From: Sclerotinia nivalis
Taxonomy: Eukaryota; Ascomycota; Leotiomycetes; Helotiales; Sclerotiniaceae
NCBI GenBank assembly: GCA_029531795.1
Contig: JAPEIS010000007.1
Location: 2,418,001-2,482,000 of the forward strand
Length of the DNA stretch: 64,000 nt
Direction of reading: 5' to 3'
Under the pieces are notes generated by a model. That model saw only the letters and a program-made list of their open reading frames with translations. It was not told the DNA's origin and searched no databases. Positions 37,308 through 48,494 of the stretch are shown here, piece after piece. A program made the translations under genes and the position numbers. Each line of letters starts with the position of its first letter. Position 1 is the first letter of the stretch.

Positions 37308-37994
37308 ATGAAGATCTCGCAGACCACCCTCCTCGCCTCAGGTTTGGCCTCAATTGCCTTAGCTCAGGATACAACTTGTAGCACTTCAAGCCTCAACACT
37401 ACAGCCTCCACTTGGACTGTCGCAGAAACCGATACCATCTTCAGCATCGCTGCCGCCACCAACCGTGGTGTTTGTGATATTGCACGTGCCAGCAGAATGC
37501 CCGATGCTGAATACATCGATACCGGTATGGTACTTATCATTCCCGCTCAAGTCTGCAATCCCGACAACGAATCCTGTCTCCTCACTGCCTCAAACGATGC
37601 CACCTCATGTGTATACGGAGGACCTCACACATACACCACTGTGCGCAATGATACCATCACCAAGATCGCAACGAAATTCAACGTTGATGTTTCGGTGCTC
37701 TCAACCGATACTATTACTGGCATGCTCAAGGTTTCATCGGTCGATGAGATTATTACCGCTGGAACTCTGATGAAGGTACCCCAATGCAGTCCTTCTGAGT
37801 GTACTATTCAACCAATTCAGTTCACATATGGTGTGTACAAGGATTTGGCTGAGAAGTATAATGCTACTGTTGGACAGCTGCTTGGATTCAACACTGGATA
37901 TCGGTACAGTGATTCTGTTGAATCTCTTTCGCCTGTTCTTACGATTCCTATGAATTGCAAACCGCTTTCCGAAAATATCACTGTTATCTCATAA
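37308..37994 (+). CDS. Secreted LysM-domain protein (228 aa)
   Basis: A single exon. The start is taken at MKISQTTLL (37308) because it gives a typical signal peptide (MKISQTTLLASGLASIALAQ, cleaved after AQ). The in-frame Met at 37290 would only add MHPIII. LysM module 1: STWTVAETDTIFSIAAATNRGVCDIARAS...GMVLIIP. A second, HTYTTVRNDTITKIATKFNVDVSVL...GTLMKVPQC, follows. A third, weaker C-terminal unit (YGVYKDLAEKYNATVGQLLGFN...LTIPMNC) is also visible. Cysteines and several NxT/S sites fit secretion. LysM proteins bind chitin or related GlcNAc polymers. In plant-pathogenic fungi some act as effectors that hide chitin, but whether this one does cannot be told from sequence. Confidence 0.88.
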   Translation: MKISQTTLLASGLASIALAQDTTCSTSSLNTTASTWTVAETDTIFSIAAATNRGVCDIARASRMPDAEYIDTGMVLIIPAQVCNPDNESCLLTASNDATSCVYGGPHTYTTVRNDTITKIATKFNVDVSVLSTDTITGMLKVSSVDEIITAGTLMKVPQCSPSECTIQPIQFTYGVYKDLAEKYNATVGQLLGFNTGYRYSDSVESLSPVLTIPMNCKPLSENITVIS

Positions 37995-39388
37995 AATGCT
38001 TATGAGTGGAGGGGTTTTGAGTGGGTTGAAGTATATGGATGTAGGAGGATGTATGGTGAAAAGTGTATTTAGCTAGTAGGATGATGGTTTTCTTGGGAGA
38101 TAACGTGGCTTTGCTATTACCATTTTATCATATCCTGATGCAATGTTAGCGATAATTTTTGGGGTTTTGATGAATATACTGTACCATTCTGTACTGAGTA
38201 GAAACATGATATAGATTTTGTAAAGGAAATTTGCTTTTGTCTTTGGTGTTATACAGTTAAAAAAGTTCACATGCACCCACCTCTCACCAAGGAAACATCC
38301 CTTCGTTAGGCCATGAAAATAAAATCGTGATCGGGAAACTCTCTCTCTCTCCCAACGTATTCGATTCCATCAAATGACTCAATCTTAGTTCTGTAGGCTT
38401 TCAAGTCAGGCCTGAAGGTTCGTAGAGGGCACCGCGCACCGCGCACAGGGTTAAGTCTTCGTCCTTCTTCTAATAGGCAGAGTATAGATATTCAATCAAA
38501 TTGGTCATATAATCGTAGTCAAAAGTTCCCAAGCGCAAAATTCCTGTCCTATGCAATCTAGCGATGGACGAAATAAATTGTACACCAGAATATAATTCTA
38601 AGCAACTTATTAAACCCTCAAAATGACCTATTTGGTCGAGAATTCCCAACATCTTTTATCAGCTTTATTCTCAAACTGTGTATCCTTTGGAAATTATCTT
38701 TCCTTTACATATTATGATGGCTACCCCTAGTATATGTTCTGTATCCGTTTGATTTGGTTGAAAAATATCTTCTTGTACAATCATCTAGTTGGAATAGATT
38801 GGTATTAGTAGTATTGTGATGAAAGAATTTGAGAAAGCAATATACAGACCTTCGATAATAATAGCAAAAAGGCACTAGAGAAATGGAAAGTACGAATAAG
38901 TTGAATGATAGGTGACAAGAACACCGTAAGAATGGTTAGTGTTGTGTTAAATAATGAAATCTAAGTTTCCTTTGAGGCTGATAGCACGTGATCTTAATTC
39001 ACCTTAGAAAGGTTCATCTGCCTTGACCAATTGAACGATCAAATTTAATTAGGTTATCGCTTTATTATATTTAGAGCTTAATAGTTTATATTCAATTCGA
39101 AAGTGCTCTAATGATGGAATTCTGCTGGTATGTTCGCCTAATTAGGCTTAGACGTTCAGTTGGCCCGTGGATTCTTCTACTCACCTCTCCCGAAGAAAAC
39201 ATCCCGAAATCAATCTGAATAGTGGCCCTCCTTCCTATTTGATCCCACGAGCAAACACTCACACACACTCACACTCATCTTCCCTGGCTTGCGCTGTGAC
39301 TAATTGTTTCCACAATCCCATTCGCATCGATGCCTTGAACATCGATTTGAATTTGAGCCTCATGGTCATCAAACAACAAGCACAAATA
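37995..39388. other. AT-rich intergenic region, no gene seen
   Basis: Short open frames only. It includes a (CT)n-type stretch near 38340. It leads into the tRNA gene. Confidence 0.5.
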
Positions 39389-39513
39389 AGCAAGTTGGCG
39401 CAGTGGAAGCGCGCCGGGCTCATAACCCGGAGGTCCCCAGATCGGTAAGCACAATCATACTTTGAGATATTAGAATTCATACTAACAACAATTTCAGAAA
39501 CTGGGACTTGCTA
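39389..39513 (+). tRNA. Initiator tRNA-Met (CAT) with a 53-nt spliceosomal-type intron in the T-loop
   Basis: Exon parts 39389-39444 and 39498-39513 join to a 72-nt cloverleaf. The acceptor is AGCAAGT/ACTTGCT (7 bp), the D-stem GCGC/GCGC and the anticodon stem CCGGG/CCCGG with loop CTCATAA (anticodon CAT). The T-stem is CCCAG/CTGGG with loop ATCG+AAA, and the discriminator is A. The A1:U72 pair and the AUCGAAA loop in place of TPsiC are eukaryotic initiator signatures. Position 37/38 has no intron, so this is not a normal tRNA intron. T4 and T6 runs follow at 39525-39535, a plausible Pol III terminator. The inserted segment splits the B box. Whether the gene is expressed cannot be told from sequence. 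Confidence 0.85.
39445..39497 (+). other. Spliceosomal-type (GT-AG) intron-like insert within the initiator tRNA gene
   Basis: 53 nt with donor GTAAGC, branch site TACTAAC (39480-39486), acceptor TTTCAG and size all like the mRNA introns in this window. It sits between T-loop bases ATCG and AAA. Excision leaves a loop of exactly seven bases. Confidence 0.8.
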
Positions 39514-40697
39514 ATACGCAAACATTTTGTTTTTTGCCTTTTCGAGGTATTTCAGTGTTCTTCTTTTGGCTAGAGGTTGGAGAGGATGTTTGCTACCGGA
39601 CTGACTTATTTGCTGAAGATTCTTTTTTTTTTGATATCAAGAAGTGGACACTACCGATAAGGAAACATGCCTCGGATAACCTTCTCGGGAAATGAGCCGG
39701 ATCGGGATACACATAATCCCGCCGATGCCCCACCCTCAAACCCTTCTCTACTTTACATCGACATCAATAAATGAAAGAATAGTAGCCTCTAATATCACGA
39801 GAGTCCAGATATCGGAGTTCCTGTAGATATCATTTATCAAAAGAGTTACAGAGGTCTACGAGTTAGGACTTACCATATTAGTGTGGTTGAAATGGGATGA
39901 AACAGACTCACCAAGTAAGAACATGAGTCTCGTTCAAGGCATGTCAAGTCGAATTGTTTGGTGGAGAGCATTTTGCCCTTAAAACCGAAATTCTTCGCCA
40001 TTTGCTTGAGCACATCACACCTGTGCCGCGGGCTGAGTAGCCGTGGCTAGCATTTCTATTTTCATCCACCTCCTTATCCTCCCGCCCTAATTACAATTGT
40101 AATCTACAAAAACACCAATTTTTATCACTACAACTTTGTCTATTTTGCGATTCCTTTCACTGCCGACATCTACCTAATATTACAGTCCATTCTACTCAGT
40201 TTATGGTTTATTTTACATCACATCCAAACATGTACTGTACTACCAAAAATCAAATCTCCGCTTTACTATCTTTTCCGCATCAGACCATACTCCAACTATC
40301 CAGGGAAAATAACAAAAAACAAAAAACAAAAAACAAACCCGAGGTCAACTAAAATCCGGACAAAAGCAAACCCTGAGCAAAAACGAACTCCGCAACCAAA
40401 ATCCTGCATGGGCTCCAATCTGATATCATCGATACCTATTTCCAAACAGCACCTTGACTTGGAATCACTGTGTCTCACTTCCCACTCGCCAAAAGGATTT
40501 CTAACATGGAAAGCAGCAATCCATCTGGTTGTCCGTCGGTAATTCTTCAGGGAGCAGAATATCACCACACACCGGTCCGTCCCGAGGATTCCAGCCCTCA
40601 CTAGGACATTGTGCTCCGCCGTTCGCTTTTTTACTTGTCCAGCTCAGACTTCCATATATGAATTGGATGTAGTCGTTCTCATGCTCCCCAGTGATAG
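39514..40697. other. Intergenic region, no gene seen
   Basis: Nothing coding was recognised. 40310-40340 holds an AACAAAAA repeat. The end of this segment is the 3' flank of the esterase gene. Confidence 0.5.
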
Positions 40698-42313
40698 CTA
40701 GTGGACTGGGCAGAGGGCCTTGTATGGTGTACCATTGCCATCATTTATTGGCTCGCCCAAGCCCTCATTATCGAAATATGACGCCGGCGTCTGGTAGATA
40801 ACTTTCTTGCTGTTGTCAAGTAGGGTTATGTTTGCATACAAGTCCTCGGTTTCCGGGTTACAGTTTTCCCACTCGATGAGATGGAAGCAACATGTGCCAG
40901 TAGCATAAGTTGGAGGTGGTGGTGAAGGTGTGGGAGGTGGGGGTGGTGGTGGCGTGCTGGTTGGCGCAGCTGACGACGTGGTCGCTGTGTTGCTATCTGC
41001 GCTAGTGTTCGAAATATACTGCTGTATGATCTCTTTGTATATCGCCTCATGGTAAACCATCTGTGGATGAAATACCCTCGCACGGTAGCCAATAAAATCC
41101 GGCCAGATGTTAGCCTGGGCTGTAGCATTTCCACCGAATGTTTGATTCAGCTGACTCTCGTCGACCTTGGACCAGAAATCATTGAGATAGTCTGTCCAAA
41201 GCGTGGTATTTTGATCCCAGTTGATGGTATCAATGTTAGCCTGCTGCACGCTATTCAAATACATAATGGTGGGGTCCGTTGACATCTCGCTCGGTTCATT
41301 AGAGTCGTAAGATAGTGCCAAAACCACAGATTTGGGTTTTTTAGGTCCGGCTCCTGGACGCCTGGCTCGCAAAAGCGATGACCTGTTCCCAGCAAGACAT
41401 CAATGTCAATAAACTTAACATTACTTCCGCTGTTCTGACTTACAGCCTGCTGAATCGCAGCATTCAACGTCACAGTCATCAAGTTGAAGTCTTGACGCAA
41501 ATCTGTAGTCATCATTGGATGTTCCTTGCCATCAGGGTTCGGATTGGCCGTCCTTGCAAAAGTTACAGTGTCACAACCGGGGTCTTGATCGTTGAAGAAT
41601 TTACCATAACCAGTCACATAAAGCCGGAAGGTGTTTCCGGTGGCTGCCTGGCCGTACTCAACAATTTTCTTGATCACTGACTCGATCTTGGATACAAGAT
41701 CACTGTTTAAAGTATTTTTGTCACCGTCTTTACATATTAAAGACCATGAAAGCTCCCTCTGCGCATCGCAAGAACGTGAAACAAAACCCGCACTTATAGG
41801 GAGCCTTAGCAGAGTATTAGTATCTTGAGGAATATAAAAGTCTATCCATTCAACTCACGGAAACCCGTCAATGATGCAATTGTTCAAGATACCTGGAAAG
41901 TCTATGCCATCTCCACTAATACTGAGTGTACCCATTGTGGGTGTACCACTGCTTGGTCTTGGATAATATTGCCAATTAGGTTGACCCCAGGTTTGATCAG
42001 TGGTAAAGAACTGGAATTCCTCCACATCTTCGGCTTTAGCACCAGAACACACGACATTGTTCAGCTTGCCCCCTGATCCAGGTATAAGTTTGTCTGGATC
42101 GTCTTGGATCCACCACGGATATGCTTCCTTATAGCGTAGGCATCGACGTCCATTGATGTACTCTCCCGTTCCCACACCAGAAGCATATGAGTCACCCCAT
42201 GCAGTCCATTCGAAAGAAGGTGTCCTATCCTGGAGGCTAACCGTCTCCTCAGCGTCTAATGTAGGGTAGGTAAGGATAGGCGCTGCAAAGAAGAATAGGA
42301 CAAATAGTATCAT
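40698..42313 (-). pseudogene. Secreted SGNH/GDSL-type esterase with a proline-rich linker, broken by a one-base frameshift
   Basis: Exon 1 (42313-41859) has a signal peptide (MILFVLFFFAAPILTYP), then the block-I motif WGDSYASGVGTG with the catalytic Ser. A GTGAGT donor and TATAAG acceptor join exon 2 at 41792. The protein continues through YVTGYGKFFNDQDPGCD and GHRFCEPGVQEPD to LWFWHY. There the frame shifts by one (about 41313) into YDSNEPSEMSTDPT. The shifted frame carries the likely catalytic His block (ARVFHPQMVYHEAI), a Thr/Pro linker (STPPPPPPPTPSPPPP) and a C-terminal domain of about 75 residues. Loss of one C in a CCT codon would explain the break. The substrate is unknown. SGNH enzymes with this layout are hydrolases of esters or polysaccharide side groups. 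Confidence 0.8.
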
Positions 42314-43474
42314 CGTAGCGTGAATGAAAGTTGAAAGTTCAATGTAAAAGAGCGTATGCGTATAACGATAGTTTTGTATCTTGCTTTCTACATCTATTGT
42401 GGTAGCTAGTAGAGGTTATATAGAGAAGCTAACCTGATACTTTATTGAAAAAATCCATACTTTACAACAAAGTCTCCCACACCTCGAGTTGTTCATTTCT
42501 AAAATTGTATCAGTTGGAACCTAGCTCTCATCAGGCCGTCCTGTTTGTACTTGCCTCTTCCACATGTCGCGGAGCACATCAATACATAAATTAGTATGAA
42601 CGTGGCGCGAGAAATTATGTTTACACCATGGATGTTACAAATGGGAATCTGAGCAAGTAATGTGTCCCTGACCTGACACCAACGGTGGGTACAGAGAAGA
42701 TCAGGATATCATTCTTCTTCACAGCATTTTGAACACCTCAGGCTTTGGTAATTAAATTCAATCACGGTTCAAAAGCCATTCTTTCTCCCTGGTGATATCA
42801 AGAAGAACTATACGAGGTAAGAAATCGAAGAATCGTATTGAACAAATGGTGGCTGTATACTTCACGGAATAGCAGATGAATTGATGGTTAAGGAAAATTT
42901 CGAGGCAAAGTTGTGGTAATGAGGTTGAATGTCGCCTCTCCAACATTGTTTCTCTTACGGTTTGACTTGAGATCATGTTGCGAGGTTGGATTCGGAATAT
43001 TTCTGATTTGCCTACTAATAGTTTCGTGTTAGTAGATCTAGGTCAATGGGATGGCAAGCGAGCAATTTTCCATACGATTATTCCTTTAATCCCATTTCTC
43101 TGCGCCATATCTCGGCATCATGATAATGGACACGTTCATCCTTAAAACCAAATCCAACCAACCTCATCGCACTGGACACGATATTGTTAGTCGCTTGTTT
43201 CGGGTTAGTGTAACTTACTCTAAATAGTTAAGCGAGCCATATACGCGCCGCAGGGCTATGTCGCATTTGTGGCGCAGAAGGGTTGAAAGAATACATTCAG
43301 CTCACGCACCCGACTACTCGCAACGTTTCCTTGCATCTTCTCCAATCAGAAAACTCACGAGTTCCCAATATTATTCTTCTCATCTGGGTATCATAAACAG
43401 CATTATCTAACGTTATAAGCGCGAACACGACACTTACAGTTCATTTCTACTGATTTTCCTCCTCTCATTCTGCT
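42314..43474. other. Intergenic region, no gene seen
   Basis: Upstream side of the esterase gene. No coding signal. A T-run of about 17 lies at 43490-43507, just past its right end. Confidence 0.5.
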
Positions 43475-43561
43475 TTGCTGCACTCAAACCCTTTTTTTTT
43501 TTTTTTCAATCGAAGGTACTACATTGAATTCTTTCATCTCGACGTGTTGCTTTTAGCCAGC

Positions 43562-44035
43562 TACATGCTATACGCTGCTGCGCTAGGCAGAACAATCGAG
43601 GAAAATCGACAACATCCTCTCGCACTCGGAAACCCCAGCAGCCTTGCAGAAATTCCAGGAGATTCAATTGTCAAATTGTGTCCAGAATCCCGTGACACTG
43701 ATCTCCTGGTGATCGAGAGCATTATCAACAGGCCCAAACCTATTTTGTATGTCTTCACAAATCATTTGACCCTCTCCCTCCGTTTGATTCCGGTCTAACT
43801 GTGGTGTTTAGGGACGAATAAATAGACGTTTTTATTCGGGTTAATGATAATTATTACAATCCGCATCAACTCTCAGTCAGGTTAAATAAATCGTTTAACT
43901 GACATCTAATCATCATGTAGGCAACTTCACCCGCGACATTTCACCATACTCAAGGGTAGATTTCTAATTCAACATCACCGCAAACACCGGAGATTTTGGC
44001 GCCTACAATGGGCAATCCAGATATTGAAGAGGTAG
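43562..44035 (+). pseudogene. Relic of a secreted ML/NPC2-like lipid-binding protein
   Basis: The segment SLAEIPGDSIVKLCPESRDTDLLVIESI is typical of fungal ML-domain (NPC2-like, phosphatidylglycerol/inositol-transfer) proteins. It is followed, after a possible intron (GTATGT...TTTAG), by DE-stop-IDVFIR with TAA where Tyr is expected. Further on come GNFTRDISPYSRVDF, another TAA, FNITANTGDFGAYNGQ and a TGA. Four pieces in the right order with stops in each later one show decay. The family assignment is by resemblance only. The N-terminal part up to about 43740 is still readable. No clean signal peptide remains. Confidence 0.55.
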
Positions 44036-44069
44036 GTCACATTTGTTCGCTGGGATGATGAAATCAAGC

Positions 44070-44677
44070 GCCCAACCAGGAAGCAACGTGGATATTACAG
44101 TTCTTGCGCCTTCTAAGACCGACTAGCTAACAGTTTGTGAAGATCAGGCTACATACCTATTGCTGTATGTTCTTCAACATCTGCGCCACTGGTGATCAGA
44201 TTCGGGGCTATCGGGGCAACGCCGTACACTTCAAAGACTTGTGTGGAGTCAATCAAGCTACTCGCTGCTAATAACCCAATTCGACATGCCCTTGACTGCA
44301 TAACGGATATTGACTCTGCGTCGATCTGTTTTGGAGCTATGGGTCGTACCGGTGGCCGCTATGCATGTCTCGAGGAGTTCCATATTTCATGGCAAACAAG
44401 GCGTGCGGTAAAGGTTAAGGTAGTAATGGGCTTTGAATTGCTGGGTGTGGGTGTCGACCTCGGACATACTGTCTACAGTAGAACAGCCAACCTTGGACTT
44501 CGCATATGGGGAAGGGTCTGGGTTGAGGAGATGCAAGCCCTCCTTGACACCGAACGCATTACGACGCAACCAATCTGGGAGCTTGAAAACGGGTTTGAGG
44601 GGATTGTCAGAGGCTTACACATCCTGCAAGCTGGCAAGGCTCAAGGACAGAAGTTGGTGGTGCGAATCCCTTGGTGA
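44070..44677 (+). pseudogene. C-terminal remnant of a medium-chain reductase (trans-enoyl reductase-like)
   Basis: The frame GYIPIAVCSSTSAPLVIRFGA...CVESIKLLAANNPIRHALDCI, then SASICFGAMGRTGGRYACLEE, then GLEGALVGMEEL-like text (ENGFEGIVRGLHILQAGKAQGQKLVVRIP), is the NADPH-binding and C-terminal half of zinc-lacking medium-chain reductases of the type that partner polyketide synthases. The glycine-rich loop region just before it (TWILQFLRL...) is in another frame with a stop, and the catalytic N-terminal half is absent. Truncated and frameshifted, so not functional. It directly follows the ML-like relic on the same strand. Confidence 0.6.
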
Positions 44678-45248
44678 TACGTTAGATGTGACTCGTTTCA
44701 TTTTAGGGACAGAAGATGCAGATCTGAAGTTTTCTTGGATGGCTGGGATACATGCGGCGTCATAATACCAATATAGACTATTCATATACCCACCAATTAA
44801 TGCAAAGCATTGAGAGTGATTAATGCATATCATATTATCGGCCAATTTATTTGATCATTTACTGTGTGATATTGCGGCGTAGTTGTAAGATGTGTGTGCT
44901 CTGATATGCAAATAATTTCAAAAGAAGAAGCTCTCTGCATTTCATCCCTGCAGTAATTCTAAGCCCTTGTTGGATCTTCGCGGTGTACAAGGTACTGGTG
45001 GTATTATTTTGGTAAGCGCTGTGTACGCGTCGCGACCCAATCAAATTCACAAGGACAAACAGGTAATCGATATTGATCATGGAGCCTCATCAAATTTGGG
45101 ACTTTTGGAGTTACCTACTAGGTATGTTTCTGTATTAATGAAATTGAGTCAATTCAAGTGGTATGTGTCTCAATAATTTAGACCTTACGAACGTGCTTTG
45201 ATCATTTGCAGAACTTTCATCCCATTCATTACTTAGACTTTCTCGACT
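44678..45248. other. Intergenic region, no gene seen
   Basis: AT-rich. Short open frames on both strands have no protein character. Confidence 0.5.
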
Positions 45249-47126
45249 ATGGGCATCATCGATTATATTTCAAGTCTTTCGTATCGAATCGCAAACATCT
45301 TCACTCAGCGGCTTTCTTTAGATATTCCCGCTATGAGCAGCTACAACTGCACCGTCTCTGTCGAGTCTGGCACGGCACCAGAAAACCCTGTGAGAATTCC
45401 TAATAAGTTATTAAATCACTTAATAATATTTACCGAACCAATAGTTATATGATCACGTGATATATTAATAATATGATTTCATATTATTAAATTTTATTAT
45501 TATATAAAATTTCGATCATATATCATATCAGAATGATTTATAATGGAATAGAATGAAATGGAAGCATATAGAATTTTCTTATTCTCAGATTGAATACTAT
45601 TGGTTATTATTTCCTTTTATTATATAAAATGATTCTATAAGATTCGATTTAAATCGATCTTATTTATAATCATAGAATAGTGTAGAATCTCATTAAAATC
45701 TATAAATACGAAGATCTTCTTCAAAGAATTCTTCGAAAAAATAAGCAGATAAAAATTCAATATTCAATATATATATAATTCTGACTTCAATATTCTATTG
45801 TTCATATATTCGATCACTCCTAAGCTAAATACGACTAAGTCTTCCACTATTATAATAAATAATATTATAGTATTATTATTATATTATTTATTATTATCCG
45901 ATCAACCTCCTCCGAGAAACCCTAAGTCGCATCATGTTAAGGATGAGAGAGGGAGACTTATTGAATTCAAAAACCCTTTCCCATCATTTGGACGCTGGAA
46001 AGATATTCCTTTTCTTCGTGCTGGTTCCATCTTCCTCCGGTATGTGTCACTTGTCATTCGAGCAGACATAGCAGCGAAAGAAGCTAATTTTGACGCTTTG
46101 GATTTTAGTTATCGCCTTGAAGGCAAACTACCTGTTCCGGACACCTCCAAGGCGAAAATACCAACAGTCAATCCTACCTTTCTACAATTGCGCAATGGTG
46201 ATTCCCTCCGCACAACATGGCTAGGCCATGCATGCTGCCTTGTTGAATTTCCATCGGGTTTCCGTGCTTTATTTGACCCAGTCTTTGAGGAGCGCTACAG
46301 CTGGATAGGGCCCAAGCGCTTCACACTTGCTGCCTGTAAATTGGGCGATCTGCCTGCCATCGACGCCGTATTCATTAGCCACAACCACCCCGATCACCTC
46401 TCACACACAAGCGTGAAGGAGATCCTTTGCATGAATCTAGACGTTCACTTTTTTGTTGGCTTGAAACTGGCCAAGTGGTTCCACGATAGCGGGATTAAAT
46501 CAGTGACAGAAATGGACTGGTGGGACAATGGCGATATAGTCCTAGAAAAGTGGACCAGCCCCAAAGCCAATGTGAACAACCTGGACACAAAGTACGACAA
46601 CAAAAGTACTGCATCTTCCCCGGATCGTATCCATGCTCAAATTTCGTGTCTCCCCAGCCAGCATGGCTCGATGCGAACCTTGTTTGACTTCAATCACACT
46701 CTATGGGTATCTTGGGCTGTCACGTCAGGTGGCAAGTCCGTTTGGTTTGCCGGGGATACAGGATACCGATATGTGCCAGAAGGAATGGAGGAACTCGGGC
46801 CAGGCTTCAATGAGCTTCCCCGCAACCCGAATTTCTCTGACGTTGGAAATCTACGAGGACCGTTTGATCTGGGTTTGATCCCAATTGGGGCATATGCTCC
46901 GCGATTTATGTACAGTCCAGTGCACGCAAGCCCTTACGATGCTGTTGAGATTTTTCAAGATACTAAATGTAGGAACGCTTTGGGAATTCATTGGGGCACG
47001 TGGGCATTGACAAGTGAGGCTGTCGACGAACCGCCGAAAAAGCTTAAGGAGGCTCTTAAAATCAAGGGCCTTGCTCAAACAGGGCTTTTTGATGTATGGG
47101 CTGTTGGCGAGAGTCGCGAATTTTGA
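45249..47126 (+). CDS. NAPE-PLD-like metallo-beta-lactamase-fold hydrolase, coding region split by a 537-nt AT-rich segment
   Basis: The catalytic part (from 45927) shows TTWLGHACCLVEF, the zinc motif SHNHPDHLSH (HxHxDH), FAGDTGYRYVPE and LGIHWGTWALT. These are the hallmarks of N-acylphosphatidylethanolamine phospholipase D relatives, which release N-acylethanolamines from membrane lipids. The likely N-terminus (45249-45389, MGIIDYISSL...GTAPENP) is separated by an extremely AT-rich stretch. A GTGAGA donor after 45389 and an AG before 45927 are both phase 0, so splicing would give 446 aa. Such an intron is many times longer than others here, and no close branch site is seen. The alternative is an insertion, because the segment also reads as starting TGTGAG and ending near GATCA, LTR-like. 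Without splicing the catalytic part has no in-frame Met before the zinc site except within the AT-rich stretch (45798). Confidence 0.65.
45389..45904. repeat. AT-rich insert within the NAPE-PLD-like gene (possible solo LTR or long intron)
   Basis: About 516 bp of strongly AT-rich DNA with many TATTATTA and ATATAT stretches, bounded by TGTGAGAATTCC on the left and CCGATCA on the right (TG...CA). Flanks AACCC and, with a one-base shift, AACCT could be an imperfect 5-bp target duplication. No tRNA-primer or coding remnants were seen. The boundaries are tentative. Confidence 0.4.
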
Positions 47127-48494
47127 GATTTGACAGTTTATTCTACCGTTCTTTCGTCACTAGTTCAATATACGAGCTGACTTGCCCATCTTTTGACTTG
47201 AGCATCACTCCTGGAATTTAATTCAAATACATTCTTTTAGCATCTAATATCCTACTGCTGAGAAGTCTTATTCTATGAGAAGCGATTGATGGAGACATTT
47301 CTTATGGAGAAAATGATGCTGCTGAACCGAATACTTATTCTTCCAATCATCTGATCGGAGCAGCATGCTTTATACATGAAGTCTACCCCATCTTGCTGGA
47401 TTGTAATTGTGTAATTCAAATCTTATTTAACCATTTCATAGCCTTCAACTATTAAGTAAATTGACTACCAGCCGGCTTTACTATGTGGACAAAATAAGGT
47501 GTCTATATTTGTAGTACAGTTTTCTTCCACATTAATCCTCGGGAAAAGTGAGTACTTTCTTTCTCACATGCTTACTTTCAGAATCGGGTGGGGTCGCTGC
47601 AATGAGTATTGCTCCGTTAAAATCGGCACATAACAATATCAATCTAAAATTTCAGCCGCGCATTGCATGGGAGTAAAGAAATCAACTCGGTGTCTCATGT
47701 CTAGATTACGGCGCAGCTTCTTGAAATTAACTGATCTTAGCGATTGGAGCTGATGAGGTAAGAGCCATGAGAAATGATCTCAAGTGTGCTATTTTCTGCA
47801 ATATTTCCATGCCTGTTTCTGACGATCGAACCATACTTCGTCTCGTTGGTTTCAGCTAATTACGATACATGGTTTGATTTTTCGTCGCAGTACGTCCAAG
47901 CCAGGCGATTTGGAAATGATCTTCAGTTTCCCCTTAGAATTGCATTTGAAAAATGAGTGATTTTGACAAGATGCTCACTCATGGTTGAAACTACTACCGC
48001 GCTGCTTTAATTTCTTCATCCATTTGGTCCGTGAATGACACAACCATGAATTACTGACTGTATCGCTGGCTAGCAATCGGTTCGCCCAGGGTGATAGAGG
48101 AAAGCAGAATGCATTCATACCTAAGTCTATTGATACTCGTAAAAAGAACTACACGCGCCCTTGAACTTAGTCCTGGAATCCTGGTACTTTGAGAGGAACT
48201 TCCCCAAACTGAAAAACGCCTTGAAATATTTCTAGGTGATTGGTAGAGCTAATTTTATAACATTTTGGTGAAGACTTTTGTAGGAGCGTAAGCACATATC
48301 TGGCAGTTTTACATGAAGACATCAGAATCCCCGATGATCTCTCAATGAGGCTCAGCACTCAGATTTAAATCTTTAGCATTTAGCTTCCGGTGGTGCAAAG
48401 GGCCAAAATCTCACAGCAGCACTTTGCTTTTTACACAAGGCTTTCCATCAAGACACCGATCGCAATTTTCATAGAATCTTTTCTTGCATTAATC
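47127..48494. other. Intergenic region, no gene seen
   Basis: No coding signal. The frame open upstream of 48495 is judged to be leader, because the Met at 48495 begins the conserved part of the next gene. Confidence 0.5.

Noticed and set aside
39425..39426. Ordinary tRNA intron at position 37/38
   Set aside because: The anticodon loop CTCATAA is seven bases and uninterrupted. The insert lies in the T-loop.
39167..39448. 93-codon plus-strand frame overlapping the tRNA
   Set aside because: It runs into the tRNA sequence and ends in its insert. The tRNA structure explains this DNA better.
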